Assembly (NCBI GenBank): GCA_046757725.1
Contig: JBHHYU010000154.1
Span: 1 to 5,333, forward strand
Source: JBHHYU01 sp046757725
GTDB taxonomy: Bacteria; Desulfobacterota; Binatia; UBA9968
Direction of reading: 5' to 3'
Length of the DNA stretch: 5,333 nt
A program made the position numbers and the translations under genes. How positions within the stretch are numbered: position 1 is the first letter of the stretch; each line of letters starts with the position of its first letter. Below are positions 5,185 to 5,333 of this stretch, piece after piece. The notes under the pieces are model-generated. The model was given only the letters and a program-made list of their open reading frames with translations. It was not told the origin of the DNA and did not search any database.

Positions 5185-5333
5185 TAGTTTTCAATCGCTT
5201 CCAGTTCGTTTTCCAAAAGGTTTCGGTTTTCCTCTCAAATAGAGGTCTTAATAGGGCCTCTCCGTCGTTTATTCTGCGTGTCCGTCCAAACCGGGCTAGC
5301 TGAGAGAAGGGGATAGCGGGTCAGGCTTGAATA
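5185..5333. other. Downstream intergenic region, no gene recognised
   Basis: These 149 nt after the tRNA contain no convincing start codon with an SD and no reading frame with recognisable protein sequence on either strand. They hold TTCCAGTT (5199-5206), complementary to a run upstream of the tRNA, and the alternative hairpins at 5231-5261. The end of the window (5290-5333) is purine-rich and could be the leader of a following gene or RNA, but it is cut off. Confidence 0.5.
5231..5261 (+). terminator. Weak candidate terminator or trailer hairpins after the tRNA
   Basis: Two mutually exclusive stems share AGAGG at 5241-5245. The first pairs CCTCT (5231-5235) with AGAGG across a 5-nt loop. 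The second pairs AGAGGTC (5241-5247) with GGCCTCT (5255-5261), seven pairs including one G-T wobble, across a 7-nt loop. Neither is followed by a good T-run; only TCTTAAT and CCGTCGTTTATT come next, so intrinsic termination would be weak. The position, about 50 nt past the tRNA, is where the operon transcript should end. Confidence 0.25.

Noticed and set aside
5290..5333. CTGAGA at 5300-5305, reminiscent of a TPP riboswitch
   Set aside because: The second conserved block (CCTGATCTGG-like) is absent and the window ends at 5333, so there is no support for a riboswitch.
1..5333. Mobile element, CRISPR array, toxin-antitoxin or defence system
   Set aside because: No transposase, integrase, regular repeats or small gene pair of such a type was seen; every sizeable + strand gene is a recognised housekeeping family in a known order.

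Overview
This window is a compact, almost complete 'macromolecular synthesis operon' of a bacterium, all on the + strand: ribosomal protein S21 (rpsU), a YqeY/GatB-like protein, a CvpA-type membrane protein, DNA primase (dnaG), the housekeeping sigma factor (rpoD), and then a CAT-anticodon tRNA that is either elongator tRNA-Met or, more likely, the lysidine-type tRNA-Ile2. The organism is probably a Gram-negative lineage such as Desulfobacterota, Methylomirabilota or Nitrospirota. That rests on the rpsU-yqeY-cvpA-dnaG-rpoD-tRNA order, a proteobacterial-style RpoD with a long non-conserved region, and middling base composition. The assignment is an impression, not a phylogenetic result.

Layout. 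Positions 1-64 are non-coding or the tail of something upstream that cannot be identified. A good sigma70-type promoter (TTGACT, 16-nt spacer, TAAAAT) lies at 65-92. It is followed by about 55 nt of leader, rpsU (154-351), yqeY (384-854), cvpA (894-1472), dnaG (1438-3240) and rpoD (3168-5045). The gaps shrink along the operon: 32 nt, 39 nt, a 35-nt overlap and a 73-nt overlap. The tRNA is at 5108-5184, 62 nt after rpoD, with no clear terminator between them. The last 149 nt hold only weak inverted repeats and no supportable gene.

How the genes work together. S21 (translation initiation), DnaG (primer synthesis at replication forks) and RpoD (promoter recognition) tie translation, replication and transcription to one transcript, as in the classical E. 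coli operon. Here yqeY and cvpA are inserted between rpsU and dnaG. The key residues of DnaG (zinc site, TOPRIM acidic residues, basic-motif lysines) and of RpoD (regions 2 and 4) are all present, so the proteins look functional.

No mobile element, CRISPR array, defence gene or unfamiliar gene cassette was seen; this is housekeeping DNA. The most interesting signal is regulatory. At three successive junctions (rpsU/yqeY, yqeY/cvpA, cvpA/dnaG) a short inverted repeat has its 3' arm over the ribosome binding site of the next gene, whereas the rpoD site is uncovered by any obvious pairing and lies inside dnaG. This could give translational gating that keeps YqeY, CvpA and DnaG low relative to S21 and RpoD. 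That interpretation is inference from short stems found by eye.
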